Shown here: positions 26,952 to 33,964 of the stretch, piece by piece
Layout: each line of letters starts with the position of its first letter
Position numbering within the stretch: the stretch's first letter is position 1
NCBI RefSeq assembly: GCF_003933735.1
Contig: NZ_RSED01000022.1
Span: 1-37,011 of the forward strand
Direction of reading: 5' to 3'
DNA: 37,011 bases
Source of the DNA: Aquabacterium soli
Lineage (GTDB): Bacteria; Pseudomonadota; Gammaproteobacteria; Burkholderiales; Burkholderiaceae_C
Notes under the pieces: generated by a model
The model's database searches: none
What the model saw: the letters and a program-made list of their open reading frames with translations, nothing else
What the model was told of the DNA's origin: nothing
Program-made: the position numbers and the translations under genes

Positions 26952-27183
26952 GGGGCTGAGACGGCATCCGGCCGGGCGCCTTGAGGGTGCCGAGGAGCGG
27001 AGCGGCGAGGTGGGCATGTGCGCAGCACATGCTTCGTTCAACTGACTGGCCGCAGCTGTTTGAGCGCAGCGGCGAAGCCGCGTAGCGAGTTCTGCGGCCC
27101 CACCTCGCCGTGAGCACCGCAGGGAAGTTTCGCCGAAGGCGAAACCACCCGAATGAAGCCCGGACGGATGCCGTCTCAGCCCC
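26952..27183 (-). repeat. Structured repeat family A, right copy (inverted)
   Basis: A 232-base element, inverted relative to 26538-26765. The closing helix is 26 bases (26952-26977 with 27158-27183), one mismatch, and unlike the left copy's helix in its outer part. Tip hairpins at 27127-27145 (GTTTCGCC/GGCGAAAC), 27069-27081 (GCGGC/GCCGC) and 27014-27032 (GCATGTGC/GCACATGC) correspond to those of the left copy but carry paired changes. Blocks 27084-27110 and 27040-27062 are exact reverse complements of the conserved left blocks. Weaker similarity extends outward to about 27200 and inward to about 26930. Confidence 0.85.
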
Positions 27184-27246
27184 CGCCCCGCGCTGCCACG
27201 CGAAAGCGAGACAAGCACCGCAGGCAAAGGACAAACACGTTCAAGG

Positions 27247-28689
27247 TCAGAGCCCCGCCCGCTCCCTCACAAACGCCTCGAACACATCGACAGGCAGGGG
27301 CCGGCTGAACAGATACCCCTGATACGCCTCGCACCCAATGTCCGCCAGAAACGCCCGCTGCCCCTCCGTCTCCACCCCTTCGGCAATGACCGAAAGCCCC
27401 AGGCTCTGCCCCAGACTCACCACCGTCCGCGCAATCGCCGCATCGTTGGGATCCGTCAGCACATCCCGCACGAAGGACTGGTCAATCTTCAGCTGGTCCA
27501 GCGGCAACCGCTTCAGGTAGCTCAGCGATGAATAGCCCGTGCCGAAATCATCCAGCGAGAAGCCCACGCCCCGGGTCTTCATCGCCGTCATCTTGGCAAT
27601 CGTGTCCTCGATGTCGCTGACCAGCATGCTCTCGGTCAGCTCGATCTTCAGGCGGGTCGGGTCGATGCCCTGCCGGCCCAGCACCGCGTCCAGGCGCGCC
27701 ACCGCATCGGGCTGGCGGAACTGCTGCGCGCTGACATTGACCGCCAGCGTGAGCGGTGCCATGCGCGGATCCTCCGACCAGCGCAGCAACTGCGCACACG
27801 CCTCGCGCATGACCCAGGCGCCCAGGGGCAGGATCAGGCCCGTCTGCTCGGCCAGCGGGATGAACTCGCCAGGCGACACCATCCCCCGCTGGGGATGCAC
27901 CCAACGCACCAGGGCCTCGGCGCCGATGACCTGGCCGCCCGCGCCGATCTGCGGCTGGTAGTGCAGCACCAGTTGCTGCTCGTCCAGTGCCGTGCGCAGT
28001 TCGTCTTCCTGCTCGTTGCGCGCCACCACATCGGCCTGCATCACATGCAGCACCAGGTACAGCGTCAGCACGGCCAGGATGTTGTTGGCCCAGGTGCCCG
28101 CCACGCGCATGTCGTCCGGCAAGGCATAGGGCGTGACGATGGCCGCCTCGCAACTGGCGAACACCACGAAGGCGGCCAAGAACAGCAGCGCCACGCCATG
28201 GCGCAACAGCGCCCGCTCCGCGCGGAACAGCAGGTAGGCGCTGGCCCCCAGCGACAGGAAGAAATGGTGGGTGGCCCGGGGCACCTGGCTGCTGGGCACA
28301 TCGAGGAACACGCAGATCGCCCCGATGAACACGAACAGGTTGCCCAACAGCAGCAACGAGGCATTGCGCAGTTCGCCGCGGCGGCTCATCACCAGGGAGG
28401 CGGCCCCGGTGGCGACCATGGCCATGTCCAGCGGCACGATCAGCCACAGGCCATTGACGACGAAGAACACCGCCCAGCCCGCCGCGATCAGCATCAGCAG
28501 CACACTGCCCAGCGCCAGCAGCAACTGCATGCGGCGCTGGTGCTTGGCCTGCGCCCCGCGGGCACTGCGAAAACCCGTCCCGGCGGTGCTGTCCGCCCAT
28601 GCCGGGCCTGACCTGGTCGATGCAGGTGGGGCCAGAACGGGGCCGACCTGCCACAGAGCGGTGGCAAGGCGGCGCAAACCAGGGGGCAC
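27247..28689 (-). CDS. Membrane-anchored EAL-domain c-di-GMP phosphodiesterase
   Basis: A 480-aa protein with about six TM helices in residues 50-220 and a C-terminal EAL domain (about 230-475). No GGDEF domain is present. Catalytic features are intact: AEALVRW, NVSAQQF, the Glu of IELTES, DDFGTGYSSLSYLKRLPLDQ with the metal-binding Asp pair, the Lys of LKIDQSF, and IAEGVET. It should hydrolyse c-di-GMP to pGpG. The GTG start at 28689 is supported by AAGGAA eight bases upstream. A sigma-28-like promoter at 28732-28758 suggests flagellar control. Cys residues in a TM segment (FASCEA) are unexplained. Confidence 0.93.
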   Translation of the reverse strand: MPPGLRRLATALWQVGPVLAPPASTRSGPAWADSTAGTGFRSARGAQAKHQRRMQLLLALGSVLLMLIAAGWAVFFVVNGLWLIVPLDMAMVATGAASLVMSRRGELRNASLLLLGNLFVFIGAICVFLDVPSSQVPRATHHFFLSLGASAYLLFRAERALLRHGVALLFLAAFVVFASCEAAIVTPYALPDDMRVAGTWANNILAVLTLYLVLHVMQADVVARNEQEDELRTALDEQQLVLHYQPQIGAGGQVIGAEALVRWVHPQRGMVSPGEFIPLAEQTGLILPLGAWVMREACAQLLRWSEDPRMAPLTLAVNVSAQQFRQPDAVARLDAVLGRQGIDPTRLKIELTESMLVSDIEDTIAKMTAMKTRGVGFSLDDFGTGYSSLSYLKRLPLDQLKIDQSFVRDVLTDPNDAAIARTVVSLGQSLGLSVIAEGVETEGQRAFLADIGCEAYQGYLFSRPLPVDVFEAFVRERAGL

Positions 28690-28731
28690 GGCGAGATTTC
28701 CTTCGGAAACGGGAAATTGGAACTCGCCGGT

Positions 28732-28758
28732 CTATCGGCCGGCCAGGGGCCGGCTTGA
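28732..28758 (-). promoter_or_regulatory. Candidate sigma-28 (FliA) promoter for the EAL gene
   Basis: On the reverse strand, TCAA, 15 bases, then GCCGATAG. This matches the FliA consensus TAAA-N15-GCCGATAA at 3 of 4 and 7 of 8 positions, with exact spacing. The -10 ends 43 bases before the GTG start, leaving room for the leader and its ribosome site. Confidence 0.65.
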
Positions 28759-28816
28759 GAAGCCGCTCCGGACCTGCGCCATCGCGGCGGGCCGGAGCGT
28801 GCAGCCTGTCACAAGC

Positions 28817-28996
28817 TCAGGGCTTGGGGATCGGCTTCAGGTAGGCCACCTTGGTGGTGGCGAACAGGTTGTACGCGAAGATGGCGGCGTTGGCCAGGGG
28901 CACGCCGTAGCTGTTCCATTCGGCACGGTGGATGGCGTCGATGAGGCTCTCGCCGCCGCTGACTTGCGAGATTTCTTGCTTGCTCAGGACTTTCAT
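28817..28996 (-). CDS. Short double-glycine leader peptide, 59 aa, putative bacteriocin-type precursor
   Basis: A small gene on the reverse strand, ATG at 28994-28996 preceded by AAGGA eight bases upstream. The first 15 residues, MKVLSKQEISQVSGG, are a near-ideal double-glycine leader (LSxxEIxxVSGG). Cleavage after Gly15 would release a 44-residue Cys-free peptide beginning ESLIDAIHRAEW and ending LKPIPKP, with a hydrophobic middle (ANAAIFAYNLFATTKVAY). Such leaders direct export and cleavage by C39-peptidase ABC transporters, none of which is in the window. A GC-rich hairpin without T-tract (28765-28798) follows the stop, and a palindrome lies upstream at 29046-29061. Same leader logic as the peptide at 15011 but no other similarity. 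Confidence 0.8.
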   Translation of the reverse strand: MKVLSKQEISQVSGGESLIDAIHRAEWNSYGVPLANAAIFAYNLFATTKVAYLKPIPKP

Positions 28997-29045
28997 TTTG
29001 GATTCCTTATGTTGAGTTTCATGCGTAGCGCATCACGCCTTAACG

Positions 29046-29061
29046 TTGAACGTTTGTTCAA
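29046..29061. promoter_or_regulatory. Perfect 6-bp palindrome, candidate operator of the 59-aa peptide gene
   Basis: TTGAAC-GTTT-GTTCAA, with an additional AACGTT copy overlapping its left edge (AACGTTGAACGTT at 29042-29054). It lies 50-65 bases upstream of the peptide ATG in the divergence-free 179-base gap after metH. The symmetry suggests a dimeric repressor or activator site; no regulator is identified. Confidence 0.4.
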
Positions 29062-29175
29062 AATTCAGGCGCGCGCCGATCATGTCTCGTCATTCAGAAA
29101 CTGAATCCTTGGGCAAACCCGCAACACCCCACGAATGAGTGTTAAACGACAATCGTATTGACTGAAGGCGCCATA

Positions 29176-30288
29176 TCAGGCGGCCAGACCGCTGAGGAAT
29201 CCGCGCACGCCCTCATCGTGCAGGCAGCGTGGTTTGTAAGCGCTTACTCTCTTGGCGATCTCGGCGATGTGGGCCGGCGTGGTGCCGCAGCATCCGCCGG
29301 CGATGTTCAGGAAGCCCGCCTTGGCGAAGTCTTCCACCAGCGCGCCGGTGACCGGCGGCGTCTCATCGAAGCCGGTGTCGCTCATCGGGTTGGGCAGGCC
29401 GGCGTTGGGGTAGCAGCTGATGTAGGTGTCGCCGGCCACCTTGGACAGCTCTTCGATGTAGGGGCGCATCAGCGCCGCGCCCAGGGCGCAGTTCAGGCCG
29501 ATGGCGATCGGATGGGCGTGGCGCACCGAGTGCCAGAAGGCACTGACCGTCTGGCCCGACAGGATGCGGCCCGAGGCGTCCGTCACCGTGCCGGAGATGA
29601 TGATGGGCAGGCGCTCGCCGGTGTCCTCGAACAGCTGGTCGATCGCAAAGATGGCCGCCTTGGCGTTGAGGGTGTCGAAGATGGTCTCGACCAGGAAGAC
29701 GTCGCTGCCGCCCTCCAGCAAGGCCTTGGCCTGCTCATAGTAGGCCTGCTGCAGCGCATCGAAATCGACGTTGCGCGCGCCCGGGTCGTTCACATCGGGG
29801 CTGATGCTGGCGGTCTTGGGCGTGGGGCCGATGGCGCCGGCGACGAAGCGCGGCTTGTCGGGCGTGCTGTACTTGAGCGCGGCCACCTTGGCCAGGCGGG
29901 CGCCTTCGAGGTTCATCTCGTAGGCCAGCTCCGGCAGGTCGTAATCGTCCTGCGCCACGGTGGTGGCGCCGAAGGTGTTGGTCTCGATCAGGTCGGCACC
30001 GGCCGCCAGGTAGCCTTCGTGGATCTCGCGGATCACATCGGGGCGGGTGAGCTGCAGCAGCTCGTTGTTGCCCTTGAGGTCCTTGTGGTGCTCGGTGAAG
30101 CGGCTGCCACGGTAATCGGCCTCGCCCAGCTTGTACTGCTGGATCATCGTGCCCATGGCGCCGTCGAGCACCACGATGCGCTGGCGCATGATCTCGGGCA
30201 GCTCGGCGGCACGGGTGTAGGGGCGGCGCTCCACGGGTGGCAGGGCCGCAGGGACGGACGACGAGGCAGAAGTGGCGGAGGAACTCAT
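29176..30288 (-). CDS. metH: Homocysteine S-methyltransferase, N-terminal part of split MetH
   Basis: A 370-aa protein equal to the homocysteine-binding module of cobalamin-dependent methionine synthase. Signatures are [58 protein letters not shown], and zinc Cys in GLNCALGA and [11 protein letters not shown]. It stops before the folate, cobalamin and activation domains, which are encoded separately in many Betaproteobacteria; the second part is not in the window. The enzyme transfers a methyl group to homocysteine. The N-terminal ~20 residues are Ser/Ala/Pro-rich and unordered. It lies 53 bases downstream of the MHYT gene and may be cotranscribed with it. Confidence 0.93.
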   Translation of the reverse strand: MSSSATSASSSVPAALPPVERRPYTRAAELPEIMRQRIVVLDGAMGTMIQQYKLGEADYRGSRFTEHHKDLKGNNELLQLTRPDVIREIHEGYLAAGADLIETNTFGATTVAQDDYDLPELAYEMNLEGARLAKVAALKYSTPDKPRFVAGAIGPTPKTASISPDVNDPGARNVDFDALQQAYYEQAKALLEGGSDVFLVETIFDTLNAKAAIFAIDQLFEDTGERLPIIISGTVTDASGRILSGQTVSAFWHSVRHAHPIAIGLNCALGAALMRPYIEELSKVAGDTYISCYPNAGLPNPMSDTGFDETPPVTGALVEDFAKAGFLNIAGGCCGTTPAHIAEIAKRVSAYKPRCLHDEGVRGFLSGLAA

Positions 30289-30341
30289 GCCTCTATTGTA
30301 GAAAGGGCGTCAAGCCCCTGCAGCAACGCCCGCCTCGCCGA

Positions 30342-32465
30342 TCAGACCTCGGGCTCGATCAGCGAATCGCGGAAGCCCAACGGTGCGCCGTGGTCGGGGC
30401 CCTCCTCGCTGGCGGCCCAGATCGCCAGCCGCTTGGCCGGCATCGGCTTGGCATAACGGAAGCCCTGCAGCGAATCACAGCCGATCTGCAGCAGTATGCG
30501 CTCCTGCTCGGCGGTTTCAACGCCTTCGGCCACCACGTTCAGGCCCAGCGCGTGGGCCAGTTGCACCACGGCCAGCACGATGGCGTAGGAGTCGCCCTCG
30601 GGCTGCAGATCCTTGATGAAGCTGCGGTCGATCTTGAGCTGGCGCGCCGGCAGCTTGCGCAGGTAGGCCAGGCTGGAATAGCCCGTGCCGAAGTCGTCGA
30701 TGGACAGGCGCACGCCCAGGGCGGCCAACTGGTCGAACATGCGCAACGAGGTCTGCGTGTCTTCCATGGCGGCGGACTCAGTCACCTCGAAAGTGACCAG
30801 ATCCGGCTCGATCCTGTGCTCGCGCAGGGCCTTCGAGATGCGTTCGACCAGGTCGTTCTGGCGCAGCTGGTGCATGGAGAGGTTCACGGCCACGCGCATG
30901 CGCAAGCCCTCCTTCTGCCACTGCCGCATCTGGCGGAACGCGTCGTTGATCACCCAGTCACCCAGCGCACCGATCAGGCCGAAGCGCTCTGCGATGGGGA
31001 TGAACTGCACGGGGCTCACGGTGCCGCGCGTGGGATGGTGCCAGCGGATCAGGGCCTCCACCGCCGTGGTCTGGCGGCTGATCGCATGGATCTTGGGCTG
31101 GTAGTACAGCTCCAGGCCCTTGCCGCCATGGTCCAGCGCATGGCGCAGATCGCGCTGCAGGGCGATCTGCATCTCGGCATCGTTGGCCATGTCGGCTTCG
31201 TAGAAGCAGTGCACGCTGCCGCCGGCCCGCTTGGCGGCGTACATGGCCGCATCGGCATTGGCGATGAGGCGAGCGCGCGGGCCATGGTCCGGGTGGACCA
31301 CGATGCCGATGGAGCACGACAGGTGCATGCCGCGCCCGTCGATCTCGAAAGCCTTGGAGAGGGCCTCTCGCACGCTCATCGACACGGCCGCCGCGGTCGC
31401 ACGATCGGGATTGTTCTCCAGCAACATCAGGAACTCGTCGCCACCCACCCGGGCCACGACGTCACCGGGGCGCGCCACCGAAGAGAGCCGCTGGCCCACC
31501 TGTTTGAGCACCTCGTCGCCCACGGCATGGCCGAAGCTGTCGTTGATGGGCTTGAAGCCGTCCAGGTCGATGAACAGGATGGCCAGGCGGCGGTTGCCTT
31601 CCTGCGCCCGCAGCACCGAACTGTCGAGCTGGTCTTCGAAGACCAGGCGGTTGGCCAGGCCCGTGAGCGGATCCTTGAAGGCAATGTGCTTGAGCTCCTG
31701 GTTGGCCACCTGCAGCGAGGCGGCCAGCTTGTTGGTGCGCGACTGTGTGCGTGCGTCCATGATGGAGGTCAGCAGCGTCATCGACAGCAGCAGCATGGAG
31801 GCCGCGCCCACCATCACACCCAAGGTGTCGCCACGCAGCTCGCTGGACGAGGTGCAGACCGACCCCAGTGGGAAGGACGCCGCGGCCATGCCCGTGTAAT
31901 GCATGCCGGCGATGGCCACGCCCATGATGGCCGCCGCCGCCATCTGCCACACCAGGGCCGGCAGGCCCTGCAGCTTGCGCAGCCAGAAGAAGATCAGCAA
32001 GGCCACGGCCGAGGCGCCCACGGCAATGCCGGCCGAGGCCGCCACCAGGCGCCAGTCCCAGACCACGTCCGGGCTCATTTCCATGGCGTGCATGCCCAGG
32101 TAGTGCATCACGCAGATGCCGGCGCCCATCGCCACGGCCCCGCCGGTCAGGCGCAGGCAGGTGAGCTTGTGGCGGCTGGCGATCCACAGCGCCATGTACG
32201 ACACGCCGATGGCAGCCAGGGCCGACACCAGGGTGTAGAGCACGTCGTAGCCTACCGAGATGGGCAGCTTGAAGGCCATCATGCCGACGAAGTGCATGGC
32301 CCAGATGCCGATGCCCATCGTCACCGAACCACCGATCAGCCAGGCGCGGGCGATGGCGCGATCGGCCGTGCGCACACGCTTGGCCAGGTCCAGCGCCACG
32401 AAAGACGCGAACATCGCCAGCAGCACCGATGCCACGACGGTCCATGCTTCGTAGCTCGACGGCAT
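30342..32465 (-). CDS. MHYT-GGDEF-EAL c-di-GMP signalling protein
   Basis: A 707-aa membrane protein with three MHYT repeats (MHFVGM, MHYLGM, MHYTGM near residues 57, 120 and 188), a putative copper- or gas-sensing seven-TM unit. A diguanylate cyclase domain follows with intact VARVGGDEFLML (about 341) and an inhibitory I-site RPGD five residues before it. The C-terminal EAL domain has VEALIRWHHP, NLSMHQL, TFEVTESAAM, DDFGTGYSSLAYL, RQLKIDRSF and VAEGVET, so both activities look possible. Start ATG 32465 (GGTGAAG upstream) is preferred because a sigma-28-like promoter lies at 32530-32556; starts at 32486 or 32522 are alternatives, the latter nearly leaderless. Confidence 0.9.
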   Translation of the reverse strand: MPSSYEAWTVVASVLLAMFASFVALDLAKRVRTADRAIARAWLIGGSVTMGIGIWAMHFVGMMAFKLPISVGYDVLYTLVSALAAIGVSYMALWIASRHKLTCLRLTGGAVAMGAGICVMHYLGMHAMEMSPDVVWDWRLVAASAGIAVGASAVALLIFFWLRKLQGLPALVWQMAAAAIMGVAIAGMHYTGMAAASFPLGSVCTSSSELRGDTLGVMVGAASMLLLSMTLLTSIMDARTQSRTNKLAASLQVANQELKHIAFKDPLTGLANRLVFEDQLDSSVLRAQEGNRRLAILFIDLDGFKPINDSFGHAVGDEVLKQVGQRLSSVARPGDVVARVGGDEFLMLLENNPDRATAAAVSMSVREALSKAFEIDGRGMHLSCSIGIVVHPDHGPRARLIANADAAMYAAKRAGGSVHCFYEADMANDAEMQIALQRDLRHALDHGGKGLELYYQPKIHAISRQTTAVEALIRWHHPTRGTVSPVQFIPIAERFGLIGALGDWVINDAFRQMRQWQKEGLRMRVAVNLSMHQLRQNDLVERISKALREHRIEPDLVTFEVTESAAMEDTQTSLRMFDQLAALGVRLSIDDFGTGYSSLAYLRKLPARQLKIDRSFIKDLQPEGDSYAIVLAVVQLAHALGLNVVAEGVETAEQERILLQIGCDSLQGFRYAKPMPAKRLAIWAASEEGPDHGAPLGFRDSLIEPEV

Positions 32466-32529
32466 GAAAATCACTTCACCGACCATATCCAGATTCCAGG
32501 AGGCGCGCCGCTGCGCCATCACCGTGTGA

Positions 32530-32556
32530 GTTTCGGCTTCTTACAACACTTCTTGA
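32530..32556 (-). promoter_or_regulatory. Candidate sigma-28 (FliA) promoter for the MHYT-GGDEF-EAL gene
   Basis: On the reverse strand, TCAA, 15 bases, then GCCGAAAC: 3 of 4 and 6 of 8 matches to TAAA-N15-GCCGATAA with exact spacing. It is the weakest of the three such sites in the window, but all three precede motility or c-di-GMP genes. Confidence 0.5.
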
Positions 32557-32708
32557 GCGCGGAAGAACGGGCAAAAACCAGTCACGGAGCGAAAAAGGAG
32601 GCAGAAGACGGAAAAACGGCCGAAAGTGCTGCACGCTCCCGCGTGGACTTCGCCGTGAGGCGGCTCCGCCCGCCGCGCATCAGGCGGCAGGCCGGGCCAG
32701 GCCGGATG

Positions 32709-32984
32709 TCAGTGCATCACGACCGGTTGCTGCGCCATGCCGGCGTAGCGTTCGAGGTAGGCATCGAACTCTTCGATGCTGGGCGAGGATTCGATCAAGG
32801 CTTCGACACCTTCCTTGAAGGATTCGGCCAGGGCACCTTCGATGAAGATTTCCTTGCGGGCGAATTTGTCGACGATCTCATAACCACCACGCGTGAGCGC
32901 CTGGGCGAGGTGGATACCCACCTGTTCGGCAGCCATGTCGATCTGAACGACGGCGTAGTTGTCTGAGTTGTAGAGCATGTGCAT
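32709..32984 (-). CDS. DUF3567 family protein, 91 aa
   Basis: The sequence MHMLYNSDNYAVVQIDM, then GGYEIVDKFARKEIFIEGAL, a helical FKEGVEALIESSPSIEEFDAY and the ending QQPVVMH all match DUF3567, a small family I know mainly from Betaproteobacteria. Function unknown; soluble, acidic and probably a compact alpha/beta protein. ATG 32984 is chosen because GGAG lies nine bases upstream and the family begins here; 32978 is a second Met. The 156 bases of open frame upstream are not conserved protein. The gap to the MHYT gene (32523-32708) shows only the candidate promoter. Confidence 0.92.
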   Translation of the reverse strand: MHMLYNSDNYAVVQIDMAAEQVGIHLAQALTRGGYEIVDKFARKEIFIEGALAESFKEGVEALIESSPSIEEFDAYLERYAGMAQQPVVMH

Positions 32985-33178
32985 GGACGGTACTCCGTAT
33001 CCTGTCTGGGTCTGACAGGGAGTTGGGGACAAATTGCCCGTTCTCAAGCCCATCATTGACCTCAGCTTCGGCTGCGTCACTCCCCGACTTGAGGGCTGAC
33101 CAGTGCAGCGGGTGAAGCGCTGTGGTGTATTGCACAACATGCGTCGCCAGCCACGGAGCAGGCCGGCGTTGCACGGGC

Positions 33179-33781
33179 TCAGGGACGTGCCGCGAGGCGT
33201 TTCTCGATGTCCTGGACCAGATCGCCGTCATCTGGTGCGGTCATGCTGCTGTAGGCCGTCACGGTGCGTCCATCTCGAGACACCAGATACTTGTAGAAGT
33301 TCCACTTGGGGCTGGTGCCGCTGAGGCGGATCAGCTCGGCATAGAGCGGGTTGGCGCCCTCGCCCCTGACCGTGCTCTTGGTGAACATCGGGAACTTGAC
33401 GCCGAAGGTGTTCTGGCAGAACTCGGCGATCTGCTTGGCGTTGCCCGGCTCCTGGTTGCCGAAATCGTTGGACGGGAAGCCCAGCACCACCAGGCCCCGG
33501 TCTTTGTACTTGGCGTGCAAGGCTTCCAGTCCCTGGTACTGCGATGTGAAGCCACAGTAGCTGGCCGTGTTGACCACGAGCAACACCTTGCCCGCGTACT
33601 GGCACAGGGGCTGCGGTTTTTCATCCTGCAGGCGCGGGAAGGTCTTGTTGAGCAAGGGCGGGCAGGCGGGCTGGGCCGTGACGCCCAGGTCTGCAGCCGA
33701 GGCCTGTGACGACATCCCCGCCAACCCGAGCGTCAAGGCCAGGGCCGGTGTCAGGCGCAGGTGAGCAATGGACGTGTGCAT
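33179..33781 (-). CDS. Exported glutathione peroxidase family protein
   Basis: A 200-aa protein with a signal peptide (HLRLTPALALTLGLAGMSSQASAA) followed by a GPx domain: peroxidatic Cys in VNTASYCGFTSQ, GFPSNDFGNQEPG, and SPKWNFYKYLVSRDG. In GFPSNDFG the usual resolving Cys of GFPCNQF is Ser and the Gln is Asp, so its reductant and perhaps its chemistry differ from the cytoplasmic paralogue at 15795. Two other Cys (QPACPPL, PLCQYA) lie near the mature N terminus. Probably a periplasmic hydroperoxide reductase. Start 33781 is the Met directly before the signal peptide; no good ribosome site is visible. Confidence 0.88.
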   Translation of the reverse strand: MHTSIAHLRLTPALALTLGLAGMSSQASAADLGVTAQPACPPLLNKTFPRLQDEKPQPLCQYAGKVLLVVNTASYCGFTSQYQGLEALHAKYKDRGLVVLGFPSNDFGNQEPGNAKQIAEFCQNTFGVKFPMFTKSTVRGEGANPLYAELIRLSGTSPKWNFYKYLVSRDGRTVTAYSSMTAPDDGDLVQDIEKRLAARP

Positions 33782-33926
33782 GCACGAATGATGGCACATC
33801 GCGCAAATTGCAGCCCTCCATGCATCAGCGTGTCCCATTTTCATAGCCGCTTCCCCTATTTCTAGGGGTCAGGCCCCCGATATCGGCGTTGGCCAGCGCT
33901 CGACGGCGAGGCGGTGATATTTCACA

Positions 33927-33943
33927 ATGATTCGAATAATCAT
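33927..33943 (+). promoter_or_regulatory. Fur-box-like inverted repeat upstream of the Slam-like gene
   Basis: ATGATT-CGAAT-AATCAT, a perfect 6-bp inverted repeat, embedded in AATGATTCGAATAATCATGA. The A/T-rich AATGAT/ATCATT-type half-sites resemble the Fur consensus GATAATGATAATCATTATC, although spacing differs slightly. It ends 21 bases before the ATG at 33965. Iron control would suit the predicted role of the operon. It is a sequence resemblance only. Confidence 0.45.
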
Positions 33944-33964
33944 GATCCGAATGGACTTTCGCCA

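Noticed and set aside
26541..27234. Overlapping Arg/Ala-rich open frames on both strands in the family A repeat region
   Set aside because: The similar peptides on the two strands result from the inverted repeats; none has a ribosome site or family match.
30237..32966. 909-codon forward open frame antisense to the MHYT-GGDEF-EAL gene
   Set aside because: His/Gln/Gly/Arg-rich translation without any domain; it is a high-GC shadow of a clearly coding reverse-strand gene.
32985..33180. TCAA-N16-GCCGAAGC upstream of the DUF3567 gene as a sigma-28 promoter
   Set aside because: Spacing is 16 rather than 15 and the -10 matches only five of eight positions.
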